From NCBI RefSeq assembly GCF_004916895.1, contig NZ_SNTZ01000004.1, positions 1 through 64,000 on the forward strand: a DNA stretch of 64,000 nucleotides, given 5' to 3'. Positions 21,833 through 28,825 of this stretch are shown here, piece after piece. The stretch's first letter is position 1. Every line of letters begins with the position of its first letter. Source of the DNA: Flagellimonas alvinocaridis. Lineage in GTDB: Bacteria; Bacteroidota; Bacteroidia; Flavobacteriales; Flavobacteriaceae. The notes below the pieces were generated by a model that was not told the DNA's origin, searched no databases, and saw only the letters and a program-made list of their open reading frames with translations. The position numbers and the translations under genes were made by a program.

Positions 21833-22270
21833 TTAAAAAGGTCTTTTACCGGCTATTTTAAGGCCCATAGATCTAGCAGTACCTGCAACCATACTCATTG
21901 CAGACTCTACTGTAAAAGCATTCAAATCTACCATTTTGTCTTCGGCGATTTGCTTTACTTGATCCCAAGAGACCGAACCGTTCTTAACCCTGTTAGGTTC
22001 GCCAGATCCTTTTTTAATCTTAGCTGCTTCCATCAATTGAACTGCCGCAGGTGGTGTCTTTACAACAAACTCGAAAGATTTGTCTTTGTAAACGGTGATA
22101 ACAACCGGCAATACTTTGCCTTGTTTGTCCTGTGTACGCGCATTAAACTGCTTACAGAACTCCATGATGTTAACACCAGCAGCACCTAAGGCGGGTCCAA
22201 CCGGTGGCGATGGGTTCGCAGCACCTCCCCTAACTTGTAATTTAACTACCTTATCTACTTCTTTTGCCAT
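21833..22270 (-). CDS. rplK: 50S ribosomal protein uL11
   Basis: 145 residues. Contains [20 protein letters not shown] and the C-terminal rRNA-binding domain ending [12 protein letters not shown]. Part of the GTPase-associated centre. Preceded by a 155-bp leader after nusG, the longest gap inside the secE-rpoC gene block. Confidence 0.99.
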   Translation of the reverse strand: MAKEVDKVVKLQVRGGAANPSPPVGPALGAAGVNIMEFCKQFNARTQDKQGKVLPVVITVYKDKSFEFVVKTPPAAVQLMEAAKIKKGSGEPNRVKNGSVSWDQVKQIAEDKMVDLNAFTVESAMSMVAGTARSMGLKIAGKRPF

Positions 22271-22425
22271 TGTTTCTAATTAAATTTAAAGTGTGTCAAT
22301 TGGAAGCAACACAGCTTTATATATGTAACAGCTCAATTTAATTCTTAACTTTTCTGATTCAAAACTTATAGAACCATGAGTCAAGACATTCATCGTCTTT
22401 TATCTTGTTTCTCCCGGTCTTGAGT
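22271..22425 (-). promoter_or_regulatory. nusG-rplK leader with a long-range stem-loop
   Basis: On the transcribed strand TCAAGAC (22417-22423) can pair with GTCTTGA (22381-22387) around a 29-base purine-rich insert containing CGGGAGAAACAAG. In many bacteria uL1 binds a leader hairpin just upstream of rplK. This is a candidate for such a site, or for an internal promoter region; no clear TAnnTTTG box was seen. Confidence 0.35.
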
Positions 22426-22977
22426 CTATACTTTCTCGACTTGCATATAGCTAAGTTCCAATGGTGTTTTTCTGCCAAAAATCTTAACCATTACCTCTAG
22501 CTTACGCTTTTCTTCATTGACTTTTTCAACAGTTCCATTGAATCCGTTGAAAGGACCATCAATAACTTTTACCGTTTCACCCAACACAAATGGAATGGCC
22601 ACATTGTCTGTATTGACAGCCAGTTCATCCACTTTCCCAAGCATTCGGTTCACCTCTGATTTTCTCAAAGGCACGGGATCACCACCTTTGGTTTCACCCA
22701 AAAATCCAATCACATTGGTTATGGAACGTATAATATGCACCATTTCACCACCAAGATTGGCTTTGATCATTATATATCCCGGAAAGTAAACCCTTTCTTT
22801 ATTGATTTTCTTTCCGTTTCTGATTTGTACAACTTTCTCGGTAGGCACAAGGACTTCTTCAAGATAGTCGCCAAAACCATTGCGCTCTACCTCACTCTCT
22901 ATGTAGCCCTTGATCTTATTTTCTTGACCACTGACAGCCCGTACCACGTACCATTTTTTCTCAAGAACTTCAGACAT
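22426..22977 (-). CDS. nusG: Transcription termination/antitermination factor NusG
   Basis: 183 residues. The NGN domain starts KKWYVVRAVSGQENKIKGYI, and a C-terminal KOW domain (about 125-183) contains VKVIDGPFNGFNGTVEKVNE. NusG couples RNA polymerase elongation to translation and Rho. Directly follows secE (6 bp). Confidence 0.98.
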   Translation of the reverse strand: MSEVLEKKWYVVRAVSGQENKIKGYIESEVERNGFGDYLEEVLVPTEKVVQIRNGKKINKERVYFPGYIMIKANLGGEMVHIIRSITNVIGFLGETKGGDPVPLRKSEVNRMLGKVDELAVNTDNVAIPFVLGETVKVIDGPFNGFNGTVEKVNEEKRKLEVMVKIFGRKTPLELSYMQVEKV

Positions 22978-22983
22978 ACCGAC

Positions 22984-23172
22984 TTAACCTATTATTTGTT
23001 CAAAATACAATCCTACCAACTTGCTAAAAAGTTCATCCACACCCCATGTTGCCAAGGCAAAGATGATTGAGAATACAGCCACAACCACCATTAGGTTAGA
23101 GGCCTTGTCCCTATCCAACCAAGTAACATTATTCTTTAATTCCTCGAAGGATTCCTTAATATAAGTCAACAT
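22984..23172 (-). CDS. secE: Preprotein translocase subunit SecE
   Basis: 62 residues from ATG 23172 (MLTYIKESFEELKNNVTWLD), the short single-span form typical of Bacteroidota, with one membrane helix (about 24-45). The frame continues upstream to 23223, but that extension reads into the tRNA-Trp gene, so the internal ATG is the true start. Clamps SecY in the Sec channel. Confidence 0.95.
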   Translation of the reverse strand: MLTYIKESFEELKNNVTWLDRDKASNLMVVVAVFSIIFALATWGVDELFSKLVGLYFEQIIG

Positions 23173-23193
23173 AGTACTGCTTGTATTTTCTTG

Positions 23194-23266
23194 CACGGGA
23201 GGAGAGACTCGAACTCCCGACACCTGGTTTTGGAGACCAGTGCTCTACCAACTGAGCTACACCCGT
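23194..23266 (-). tRNA. tRNA-Trp (anticodon CCA)
   Basis: 73 nt with D stem GCTC/GAGC, anticodon stem CTGGT/ACCAG around loop CTCCAAA (anticodon CCA) and T loop TTCGAGT. The 3' CCA is not encoded. The acceptor stem ACGGGTG/CTCCCGT has a U-U mismatch at position 6-67. Located between tuf and secE. Confidence 0.96.
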
Positions 23267-23333
23267 TTATAATTACACTGAAAGGTATCCCGAGAATCCG
23301 GGACACCCTTTAGTGCATTATTTTCAAAAATGA

Positions 23334-24521
23334 TTAATCTAAAATTTCAGTAACCTGACCAGCTCCAACAGTTCTACCACCTTCACGGATAGCGAAACGT
23401 AGACCTACGTTCAATGCGATTGGCTGAATCAAATCAACAGTGATTGTCAAGTTATCACCTGGCATAACCATTTCAACTCCATCAGGAAGCACAATGTTTC
23501 CAGTTACGTCAGTTGTACGAACGTAGAACTGAGGACGGTAGTTGTTGTGGAATGGAGTGTGACGACCACCTTCTTCTTTCTTAAGGATATAGACCTCAGC
23601 TTTGAATTTAGCGTGTGGCTTAACGGAACCTGGCTTACAGATTACCATACCTCTTTTGATATCGGATTTTTCGATACCTCTCAAAAGAAGACCTACGTTA
23701 TCACCAGCTTCACCTCTATCCAAAATCTTACGGAACATCTCAACCCCAGTGATAGTAGAAGACAATTTCTCAGCACCCATACCGATAATATCAACAGCAT
23801 CACCAGTGTTGGCAACACCTGTTTCGATACGACCAGTAGCTACGGTACCACGACCAGTAATGGTAAATACGTCTTCAATAGGCATCAAGAAAGGCTTATC
23901 AACATCTCTCTCAGGAAGCTCGATCCACTCATCAACAGCTTTCATCAACTCCATTACGGTATCAACCCATTTTTGCTCACCGTTCAAAGCACCAAGTGCA
24001 GAACCAGCAATAACAGGTCCATTGTCACCATCGTACTCATAGAAAGAAAGCAATTCCCTTACTTCCATTTCAACAAGTTCCAAAAGCTCCTCATCATCAA
24101 CCATGTCAACTTTGTTCAAGAAAACAACGATACGAGGAATACCTACCTGACGACCCAAAAGGATGTGCTCACGAGTCTGAGGCATAGGACCATCAGTTGC
24201 AGCAACAACCAAAATAGCACCGTCCATCTGAGCAGCACCAGTTACCATGTTCTTTACGTAATCCGCGTGACCAGGACAGTCAACGTGTGCGTAGTGACGG
24301 TTTTCAGTTTGATACTCTACGTGAGAAGTGTTAATGGTAATACCTCTTTCTTTTTCCTCGGGAGCGTTATCAATAGAATCAAAGCTTCTAAGCTCTGACA
24401 ATCCCGCGTTAGCCAATACGGTAGTGATGGCAGCAGTCAAGGTAGTTTTACCGTGATCCACGTGACCAATGGTACCAATATTTAAGTGGGGTTTGGAACG
24501 ATCAAAAGTTTCCTTTGCCAT
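23334..24521 (-). CDS. tuf: Elongation factor Tu
   Basis: 395 residues. GTPase motifs [21 protein letters not shown] and NKVDMVD, domain II ([13 protein letters not shown]) and the C-terminal [15 protein letters not shown] are all present. Delivers aminoacyl-tRNA to the ribosome. It lies between tRNA-Thr(GGT) and tRNA-Trp, presumably cotranscribed with both. Confidence 0.99.
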   Translation of the reverse strand: MAKETFDRSKPHLNIGTIGHVDHGKTTLTAAITTVLANAGLSELRSFDSIDNAPEEKERGITINTSHVEYQTENRHYAHVDCPGHADYVKNMVTGAAQMDGAILVVAATDGPMPQTREHILLGRQVGIPRIVVFLNKVDMVDDEELLELVEMEVRELLSFYEYDGDNGPVIAGSALGALNGEQKWVDTVMELMKAVDEWIELPERDVDKPFLMPIEDVFTITGRGTVATGRIETGVANTGDAVDIIGMGAEKLSSTITGVEMFRKILDRGEAGDNVGLLLRGIEKSDIKRGMVICKPGSVKPHAKFKAEVYILKKEEGGRHTPFHNNYRPQFYVRTTDVTGNIVLPDGVEMVMPGDNLTITVDLIQPIALNVGLRFAIREGGRTVGAGQVTEILD

Positions 24522-24569
24522 TTTAAAATGATTTTAATCTTAGTTTATATTAGTGTACAAATCGTTTTG

Positions 24570-24641
24570 AGCCAATGAGGGGATTTGAACCCCTGACCTC
24601 TTCCTTACCAAGGAAACGCTCTACCCCTGAGCTACACCGGC
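24570..24641 (-). tRNA. tRNA-Thr (anticodon GGT)
   Basis: 72 nt. Acceptor GCCGGTG/CATTGGC, anticodon loop TTGGTAA, T arm AGGGGTTCAAATCCCCT. The last tRNA before tuf, as thrT is in E. coli. Confidence 0.96.
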
Positions 24642-24739
24642 TTATTGCGTTTTCAGGTTTAGCGTTTAAAGTTGCAAGTCCAGCATGTTAAACTTCAACC
24701 TACACAATTTTGAAATCTTTTGTTCCAAAATCGGTTTAG

Positions 24740-24812
24740 AGCGGGAGACCGGGTTCGAACCGGCGACATTCAGCTTGGAAGGCTGACGCTCTACCAACTG
24801 AGCTACTCCCGC
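24740..24812 (-). tRNA. tRNA-Gly (anticodon TCC)
   Basis: 73 nt. Acceptor GCGGGAG/CTCCCGC, anticodon loop CTTCCAA flanked by TCAGC/GCTGA, T loop TTCGAAC. Corresponds in order to E. coli glyT. Confidence 0.97.
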
Positions 24813-24892
24813 ATTTTTATTTGGGACTTACACCCAAAAAACTTCAACATTTCAAAAAACTTTCCACGTCCTGTTGTTCGCTAACAACTTCG

Positions 24893-24975
24893 TGGGGAGA
24901 GCAGGATTCGAACCTGCGAAGGTGAAAACCAACAGATTTACAGTCTGTCCTCGTTGGCCGCTTGAGTATCTCCCC
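24893..24975 (-). tRNA. tRNA-Tyr (anticodon GTA)
   Basis: 83 nt class II tRNA with a long variable arm. Acceptor GGGGAGA/TCTCCCC, anticodon loop CTGTAAA. Corresponds in order to E. coli tyrU. Confidence 0.96.
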
Positions 24976-24997
24976 GCCTTATTTTCAGTATCTTACG

Positions 24998-25071
24998 AGC
25001 CGATAGAGGGACTCGAACCCACGACCTGCTGATTACAAATCAGCTGCTCTAGCCAGCTGAGCTATATCGGC
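24998..25071 (-). tRNA. tRNA-Thr (anticodon TGT)
   Basis: 74 nt. Acceptor GCCGATA/TATCGGC, anticodon loop TTTGTAA flanked by GCTGA/TCAGC, T loop TTCGAGT. First gene of the tRNA-tuf transcript, as thrU is in E. coli. Confidence 0.97.
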
Positions 25072-25093
25072 ATTTTTACCGCTTTTTTGAACA

Positions 25094-25122
25094 TAAAAAA
25101 GTCCGCTATTTCTAACGGACTG
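25094..25122 (-). terminator. Terminator of hpf, at the head of the tRNA-tuf transcript
   Basis: Minus strand AGTCCGTTA, GAAA tetraloop, TAGCGGACT followed by TTTTT. A 9-bp stem (one G-U pair) with a U-tract, 51 bp beyond the hpf stop and 23 bp before tRNA-Thr. It lies just downstream of the promoter at 25123-25153. Confidence 0.82.
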
Positions 25123-25153
25123 CAAATGTAGAGATTTATTTTTTTATTCAAAA
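25123..25153 (-). promoter_or_regulatory. Promoter of the tRNA-tuf-sec-rpl-rpo gene block
   Basis: TACATTTG (25123-25130) is an exact TAnnTTTG -7 element, with TTTTG (25149-25153) 18 bp upstream on the minus strand. It is the best promoter-like sequence between hpf and the tRNA cluster. Confidence 0.75.
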
Positions 25154-25173
25154 TAAAATTTGAAAAATTTTGA

Positions 25174-25476
25174 TCAAACCTTGGCCCTGAGTTTTTCCTT
25201 TCGCCTTACCAACTGTCTTTCCAAGGAACTACAGGCTGAATCGACCGCCTCCTCAAAGGACTTACATTGCTTTTTAACCATCATCTTATCCCCTGGGACA
25301 GATACCATGATTTCCACTATCTTATTCTCTTTTGCACTGGTGTTCTCCACCTTTAAATAAACATCCGAGTCAATGACCTTGTCATAGAACAATTCCATTT
25401 TATCCATTCTCTTTTGGATAAAGTCCAGAAGCTTACCATCAGCTACAAAATTTACCGATTGCGCATTTACTTTCAT
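25174..25476 (-). CDS. hpf: Ribosome hibernation promoting factor (HPF/RaiA family), short form
   Basis: 100 residues from MKVNAQSVNFVADGKLLDFI; an upstream in-frame ATG at 25500 would add eight atypical residues. The beta-alpha fold and the basic end RQLVRRKEKLRAK fit the short HPF/YfiA family, which binds the 30S decoding site and silences ribosomes in stationary phase. 54 bp after xerC and probably cotranscribed with it. Confidence 0.93.
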   Translation of the reverse strand: MKVNAQSVNFVADGKLLDFIQKRMDKMELFYDKVIDSDVYLKVENTSAKENKIVEIMVSVPGDKMMVKKQCKSFEEAVDSACSSLERQLVRRKEKLRAKV

Positions 25477-25530
25477 AAGATATGATTTTAGTGCTGTCAA
25501 GCGACAGCGAAGTTAAACAATACAAGAATT

Positions 25531-26421
25531 TCACTTCTTGTTCCTAGGGTGGGCCTTTTGGTGAACCTTTTTTAGTTCTGCTATACTGTTGTGCGTATAG
25601 ACTTGTGTCGAAGCCAAACTTGAATGGCCCAATAATTCTTTAACCGAATTTAAATCCGCCCCCCCGTTAAGCAAGTGTGTTGCAAAGGTGTGCCTTAATA
25701 TATGTGGACTCTTTTTTACCTTGGGGGACACTAAACTAAAATACTTATTTATGATACGATAAACAAGTGTTTCATAAATTTTAGCTCCTTCTTTGGTAAG
25801 AAAAATAAATGCAGGATTTTCTATTTTCTGCAATCTGGAACGGTATATCAGGTATTCCTTAATAAGTTCAACTGTGGCAGGCAGTAACGGGAGAATCCGT
25901 TCTTTGTTTCTTTTCCCCAAAACCTTTAATGTTGCATTGGAAAAATCCACTGCCCCGAGGTTCAGGTTCACAAGCTCTGTCCTACGCATCCCGGTCGTAT
26001 ACAAAAGCTCAATGATGAGTTTATCCCGCATCCCCTCAAAATTATCCTCAAAAGGTATTTCCGACAAGATTTCATCCATTTCCTGTTCCGAAAAGGGTAC
26101 TTCCACTTTTTTCTCTGTTTTGAGCGCCTTGTGCTTGGCCAATGGGGTGCTCTTTATTTCACCTATTTTCATTAAAAACTTGTAATAGGCTTGGAGTGAG
26201 GATATTTTTCTGTTGATAGACCTGTTGGATAGCCCTGTATTGGATAAGGATACAATCCAATTTCTGATAATGGGGTAGTCCATGGAGTCTATGGATTCCA
26301 CTTGATGATCTTGCTTACAAAACATGGAAAATTCTTCAATATCCCGTTCATAAGCCTTGACCGTATGTTCGGAATAATTCTTTTCCAAACGTAGATAGGA
26401 TGTGAAAGCTACAACAGACAT
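25531..26421 (-). CDS. xerC: Tyrosine recombinase XerC-type
   Basis: 296 residues. The N-terminal SAM-like core-binding domain (FTSYLRLEKNYSEHTVKAYE) precedes a catalytic domain with Arg in YTTGMRRTELVNLN, HILRHTFATHLL (H-x-x-R), LGHSSLASTQVYTH (His and nucleophilic Tyr). Resolves chromosome dimers at dif, usually together with XerD. No neighbouring att site or mobile element is seen, which argues for the housekeeping role. Its start codon lies 4 bp from a TACCTTTG box. Confidence 0.95.
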   Translation of the reverse strand: MSVVAFTSYLRLEKNYSEHTVKAYERDIEEFSMFCKQDHQVESIDSMDYPIIRNWIVSLSNTGLSNRSINRKISSLQAYYKFLMKIGEIKSTPLAKHKALKTEKKVEVPFSEQEMDEILSEIPFEDNFEGMRDKLIIELLYTTGMRRTELVNLNLGAVDFSNATLKVLGKRNKERILPLLPATVELIKEYLIYRSRLQKIENPAFIFLTKEGAKIYETLVYRIINKYFSLVSPKVKKSPHILRHTFATHLLNGGADLNSVKELLGHSSLASTQVYTHNSIAELKKVHQKAHPRNKK

Positions 26422-26425
26422 ACCT

Positions 26426-26433
26426 CAAAGGTA
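26426..26433 (-). promoter_or_regulatory. Candidate -7 box very close to the xerC start
   Basis: TACCTTTG on the minus strand, an exact TAnnTTTG match ending 4 bp before ATG 26421. No TTG lies at the usual distance. If used, the xerC mRNA would be nearly leaderless. Confidence 0.4.
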
Positions 26434-26457
26434 TACCAAATACATTTGCGAAGTCCC

Positions 26458-26494
26458 TAAAAACAAAAATCCCGTTCCAAAAATGAAACGGGAT
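26458..26494 (-). terminator. rpsU terminator
   Basis: Minus strand ATCCCGTTTC, loop, GGAACGGGAT followed by TTTTGTTTTT, 25 bp past the rpsU stop. Confidence 0.88.
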
Positions 26495-26518
26495 ACTTTA
26501 TATGTTCTATTCAAGAGC

Positions 26519-26713
26519 CTATACTTCCTCTTGGTCCCTCAAGCCTTGAATGTACTGTGCTTTCTGAATCTCAGCTCTACGCTGTACGGAAGGTTTAGTG
26601 AACTGCTGTCTGCTTCTCAACTGACGCATGGTCCCGGTCTTATCAAACTTACGCTTGAAACGCTTTAAAGCTCTATCGATGTTTTCTCCTTCTTTTACTG
26701 GTATAATTAACAT
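26519..26713 (-). CDS. rpsU: 30S ribosomal protein bS21
   Basis: 64 residues, MLIIPVKEGENIDRALKRFK followed by the basic C-terminus typical of bacteroidete bS21. In Flavobacterium johnsoniae ribosomes bS21, with bS18 and bS6, holds the 3' tail of 16S rRNA so that the anti-Shine-Dalgarno is occluded. The gene has its own promoter, an unusually strong Shine-Dalgarno sequence and a terminator, so it is a free-standing regulated unit. Confidence 0.98.
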   Translation of the reverse strand: MLIIPVKEGENIDRALKRFKRKFDKTGTMRQLRSRQQFTKPSVQRRAEIQKAQYIQGLRDQEEV

Positions 26714-26720
26714 GGGCTAC

Positions 26721-26729
26721 AACCTCCTT
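26721..26729 (-). promoter_or_regulatory. Strong Shine-Dalgarno of rpsU
   Basis: AAGGAGGTT on the minus strand, seven bases before ATG 26713. It matches the anti-Shine-Dalgarno over nine bases, whereas tuf, rpoB and most other genes here show no such site. Confidence 0.93.
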
Positions 26730-26749
26730 TCTTTTAGAATTTTGGAGTG

Positions 26750-26778
26750 CAAATATACACCTAAATACTATTAACAAA
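26750..26778 (-). promoter_or_regulatory. rpsU promoter (TTTG-N17-TATATTTG)
   Basis: TATATTTG at 26750-26757 and TTTG at 26775-26778 on the minus strand, 17 bp apart, 36 bp upstream of the start codon. Confidence 0.8.
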
Positions 26779-26782
26779 CAAA

Positions 26783-27922
26783 TTACTTTAGAATATTTCT
26801 GGAAATCACCACTTTTTGGATTTCCGTGGTACCTTCCCCTATGGTACAAAGCTTGGAGTCACGATAAAACTTCTCCACTGGGAAATCTTTCGTATACCCA
26901 TAACCTCCATGGATTTGAACCGCCTCATTGGCCACTTTGACACACACTTCCGATGCGTACATTTTGCACATGGCCCCGAGTTTGGTCATAGGCCGACCCT
27001 CATTTTTCAGGAACGCTGCTTTATGGAGCAATAGTTCCGAAGCCTCAATTTCCGTGACCATATCTGCCAATTTAAAGGATATACCTTGAAATTCACAAAT
27101 GGGCTTGCCAAATTGGGTTCGTTCTTTGGAATACTTCAAAGCAGCCTCATATGCACCTTTGGCCACTCCCAAGGATAGTGCTCCAATGGAAATCCTTCCT
27201 CCATCCAACACCTTCATGGATTGGATAAAACCATCCCCTACTGCTCCCAACCTGTTTGCATCGGGTATCCTACAATCTGAAAATATAAGTTCTGCGGTTT
27301 CACTGGCCCGCATTCCCAACTTGTCTTCTTTTTTACCACTGGTGAATCCTTTGGTTCCCTTTTCCACGACAAAGGCTGTCATTCCATGGCTATCCCCTTT
27401 TTCTCCAGTACGTGCTATCACTACGGCAATATCACCACTCTTTCCATGGGTAATAAAATTTTTGGAACCATTTAAAATCCAATGATCTCCATCTTTCACT
27501 GCCGTGGTGTTCATACCACCGGCATCAGAACCTGTATTGTGTTCCGTTAGTCCCCAAGCTCCCAACCATTCGGCAGTTGCCAATTTAGGAATCCACCTTT
27601 GTTTTTGCTCTTCGTCACCAAAACTCAAGATATGGTTGGTACATAGCGAATTATGAGCTGCAACCGACAAGCCAATAGACGGGTCGACTTTGGAAATTTC
27701 TTCCAAAATGGCAATATATTCATGATATCCCAGTCCAGAACCTCCCAATTCCTCTGGAACCAAAATCCCCATAAATCCCATTTCGCCAGCTTTTTTAAAA
27801 ACCTCAATAGGAAAAGTTTGGGTTTCGTCCCATTCCATGACATGTGGAAAAATATACTGCTGGGCAAACTCCCGGGCAGACTCAGCAACCATTTTTTGGG
27901 TCTCCGAATAATCAAAGTTCAT
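26783..27922 (-). CDS. Acyl-CoA dehydrogenase
   Basis: 379 residues from [20 protein letters not shown]; an alternative ATG at 27946 adds eight residues. FAD/substrate motifs include [17 protein letters not shown] and [15 protein letters not shown]-terminal signatures are [20 protein letters not shown] and the catalytic-base region [17 protein letters not shown]. Oxidises acyl-CoA to trans-2-enoyl-CoA, passing electrons to ETF; chain-length specificity (short-chain/butyryl type likely) is inferred from size. Follows the HhH gene by 34 bp. Confidence 0.95.
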   Translation of the reverse strand: MNFDYSETQKMVAESAREFAQQYIFPHVMEWDETQTFPIEVFKKAGEMGFMGILVPEELGGSGLGYHEYIAILEEISKVDPSIGLSVAAHNSLCTNHILSFGDEEQKQRWIPKLATAEWLGAWGLTEHNTGSDAGGMNTTAVKDGDHWILNGSKNFITHGKSGDIAVVIARTGEKGDSHGMTAFVVEKGTKGFTSGKKEDKLGMRASETAELIFSDCRIPDANRLGAVGDGFIQSMKVLDGGRISIGALSLGVAKGAYEAALKYSKERTQFGKPICEFQGISFKLADMVTEIEASELLLHKAAFLKNEGRPMTKLGAMCKMYASEVCVKVANEAVQIHGGYGYTKDFPVEKFYRDSKLCTIGEGTTEIQKVVISRNILK

Positions 27923-27956
27923 AGTATACAAGGTATCTGTAACCATTCGTGCAATT

Positions 27957-28814
27957 TTATAGGGTCAAATATAGCTTAATTCTCCCAATCCTTTCCGCAG
28001 GCAATACCTTTAGGTTGCTTAATTCGTCCAATGCACCAAATGCCCCGTTCTCCTCCCGATACCGAACAATGGCATGGGCCATATCAGTAGTTATATAGAC
28101 CAGTTTTGACAATTCTTCTACTGTGGCGGTGTTTATGCTGATTTTTTTGACGGCAGGCGGTTGATGCACTTGAAAACGCTCCATGGCACGCTGTACCACT
28201 TCCGGCTCCAAGCCATATACATCATAAAGCTGTTCAGTGACCAAAAATCCACCCAGCCTGTCCCGAAACTTGACAATTCTCTGGGAAAGTTTTGGCCCTA
28301 TACCATTTACGTCCATTAATTCTTCAGGAGTTGCCCTGTTAAGGTCAGTAACCTCAACAGGTTTCTCTTCAATAGGATGAAAGTGCTTTTTCGAATCATC
28401 CTTTTTATCCCAATTGGGAAACTTAAAGTATGGCGACATGGTTTCCAACAGGGAATCTGAAACTTGGGTCACTTGTTGAAACTCTTGCGCCGAATTCACA
28501 AACCTTCCCTTGGCCCGGAAGGCAAATAATTTATCCAATTCTTTTGACGACATTCCCAAAACATACCCTTTGTGGTCGGTGATATAATTTGGATTGAACG
28601 GAAAAATTTTCAAGGCGCTGATTTGACTTTCCTGCTTTAAGCTATCCAGTCTGGATTGGGCATCGGTATTGATCGCAATCCTTTTATTGCCGTTAAACGG
28701 TTTCGCTTTTATGTAGAAAAATATCCCTTGAAGGATAAAAATAATTAGCAACAAAAAAAAGATTCCACTTCGTTCTTGCTTGTTGAACCGGAAGTGGAAT
28801 CCTTTTTTTTCCAA
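27957..28814 (-). CDS. Helix-hairpin-helix (ComEA-like) membrane-anchored protein
   Basis: 285 residues. A basic N-terminus and one membrane helix (about 17-35) precede three modules with helix-hairpin-helix character: FPFNPNYITDHKGYVLGMSS, DLNRATPEELMDVNGIGPKL (about 158-177) and ISINTATVEELSKLVYITTD (about 225-244). The domain suggests DNA binding, as in ComEA, but three-unit versions in Bacteroidota are uncharacterised. 11 bp after the symporter gene. Confidence 0.85.
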   Translation of the reverse strand: MEKKGFHFRFNKQERSGIFFLLLIIFILQGIFFYIKAKPFNGNKRIAINTDAQSRLDSLKQESQISALKIFPFNPNYITDHKGYVLGMSSKELDKLFAFRAKGRFVNSAQEFQQVTQVSDSLLETMSPYFKFPNWDKKDDSKKHFHPIEEKPVEVTDLNRATPEELMDVNGIGPKLSQRIVKFRDRLGGFLVTEQLYDVYGLEPEVVQRAMERFQVHQPPAVKKISINTATVEELSKLVYITTDMAHAIVRYREENGAFGALDELSNLKVLPAERIGRIKLYLTL

Positions 28815-28825
28815 TTGAAATAGTA

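Noticed and set aside
23173-23223. N-terminal extension of secE
   Set aside because: It reads through the tRNA-Trp gene; the internal ATG gives the normal short SecE.
23547-24398. 283-codon open frame antisense to tuf
   Set aside because: Shadow of strong codon bias in tuf; no recognisable domain and no promoter.
25531-26421. XerC-like gene as integrase of a mobile island at the tRNA cluster
   Set aside because: No direct repeats at tRNA 3' ends were seen, and neighbours are housekeeping genes.
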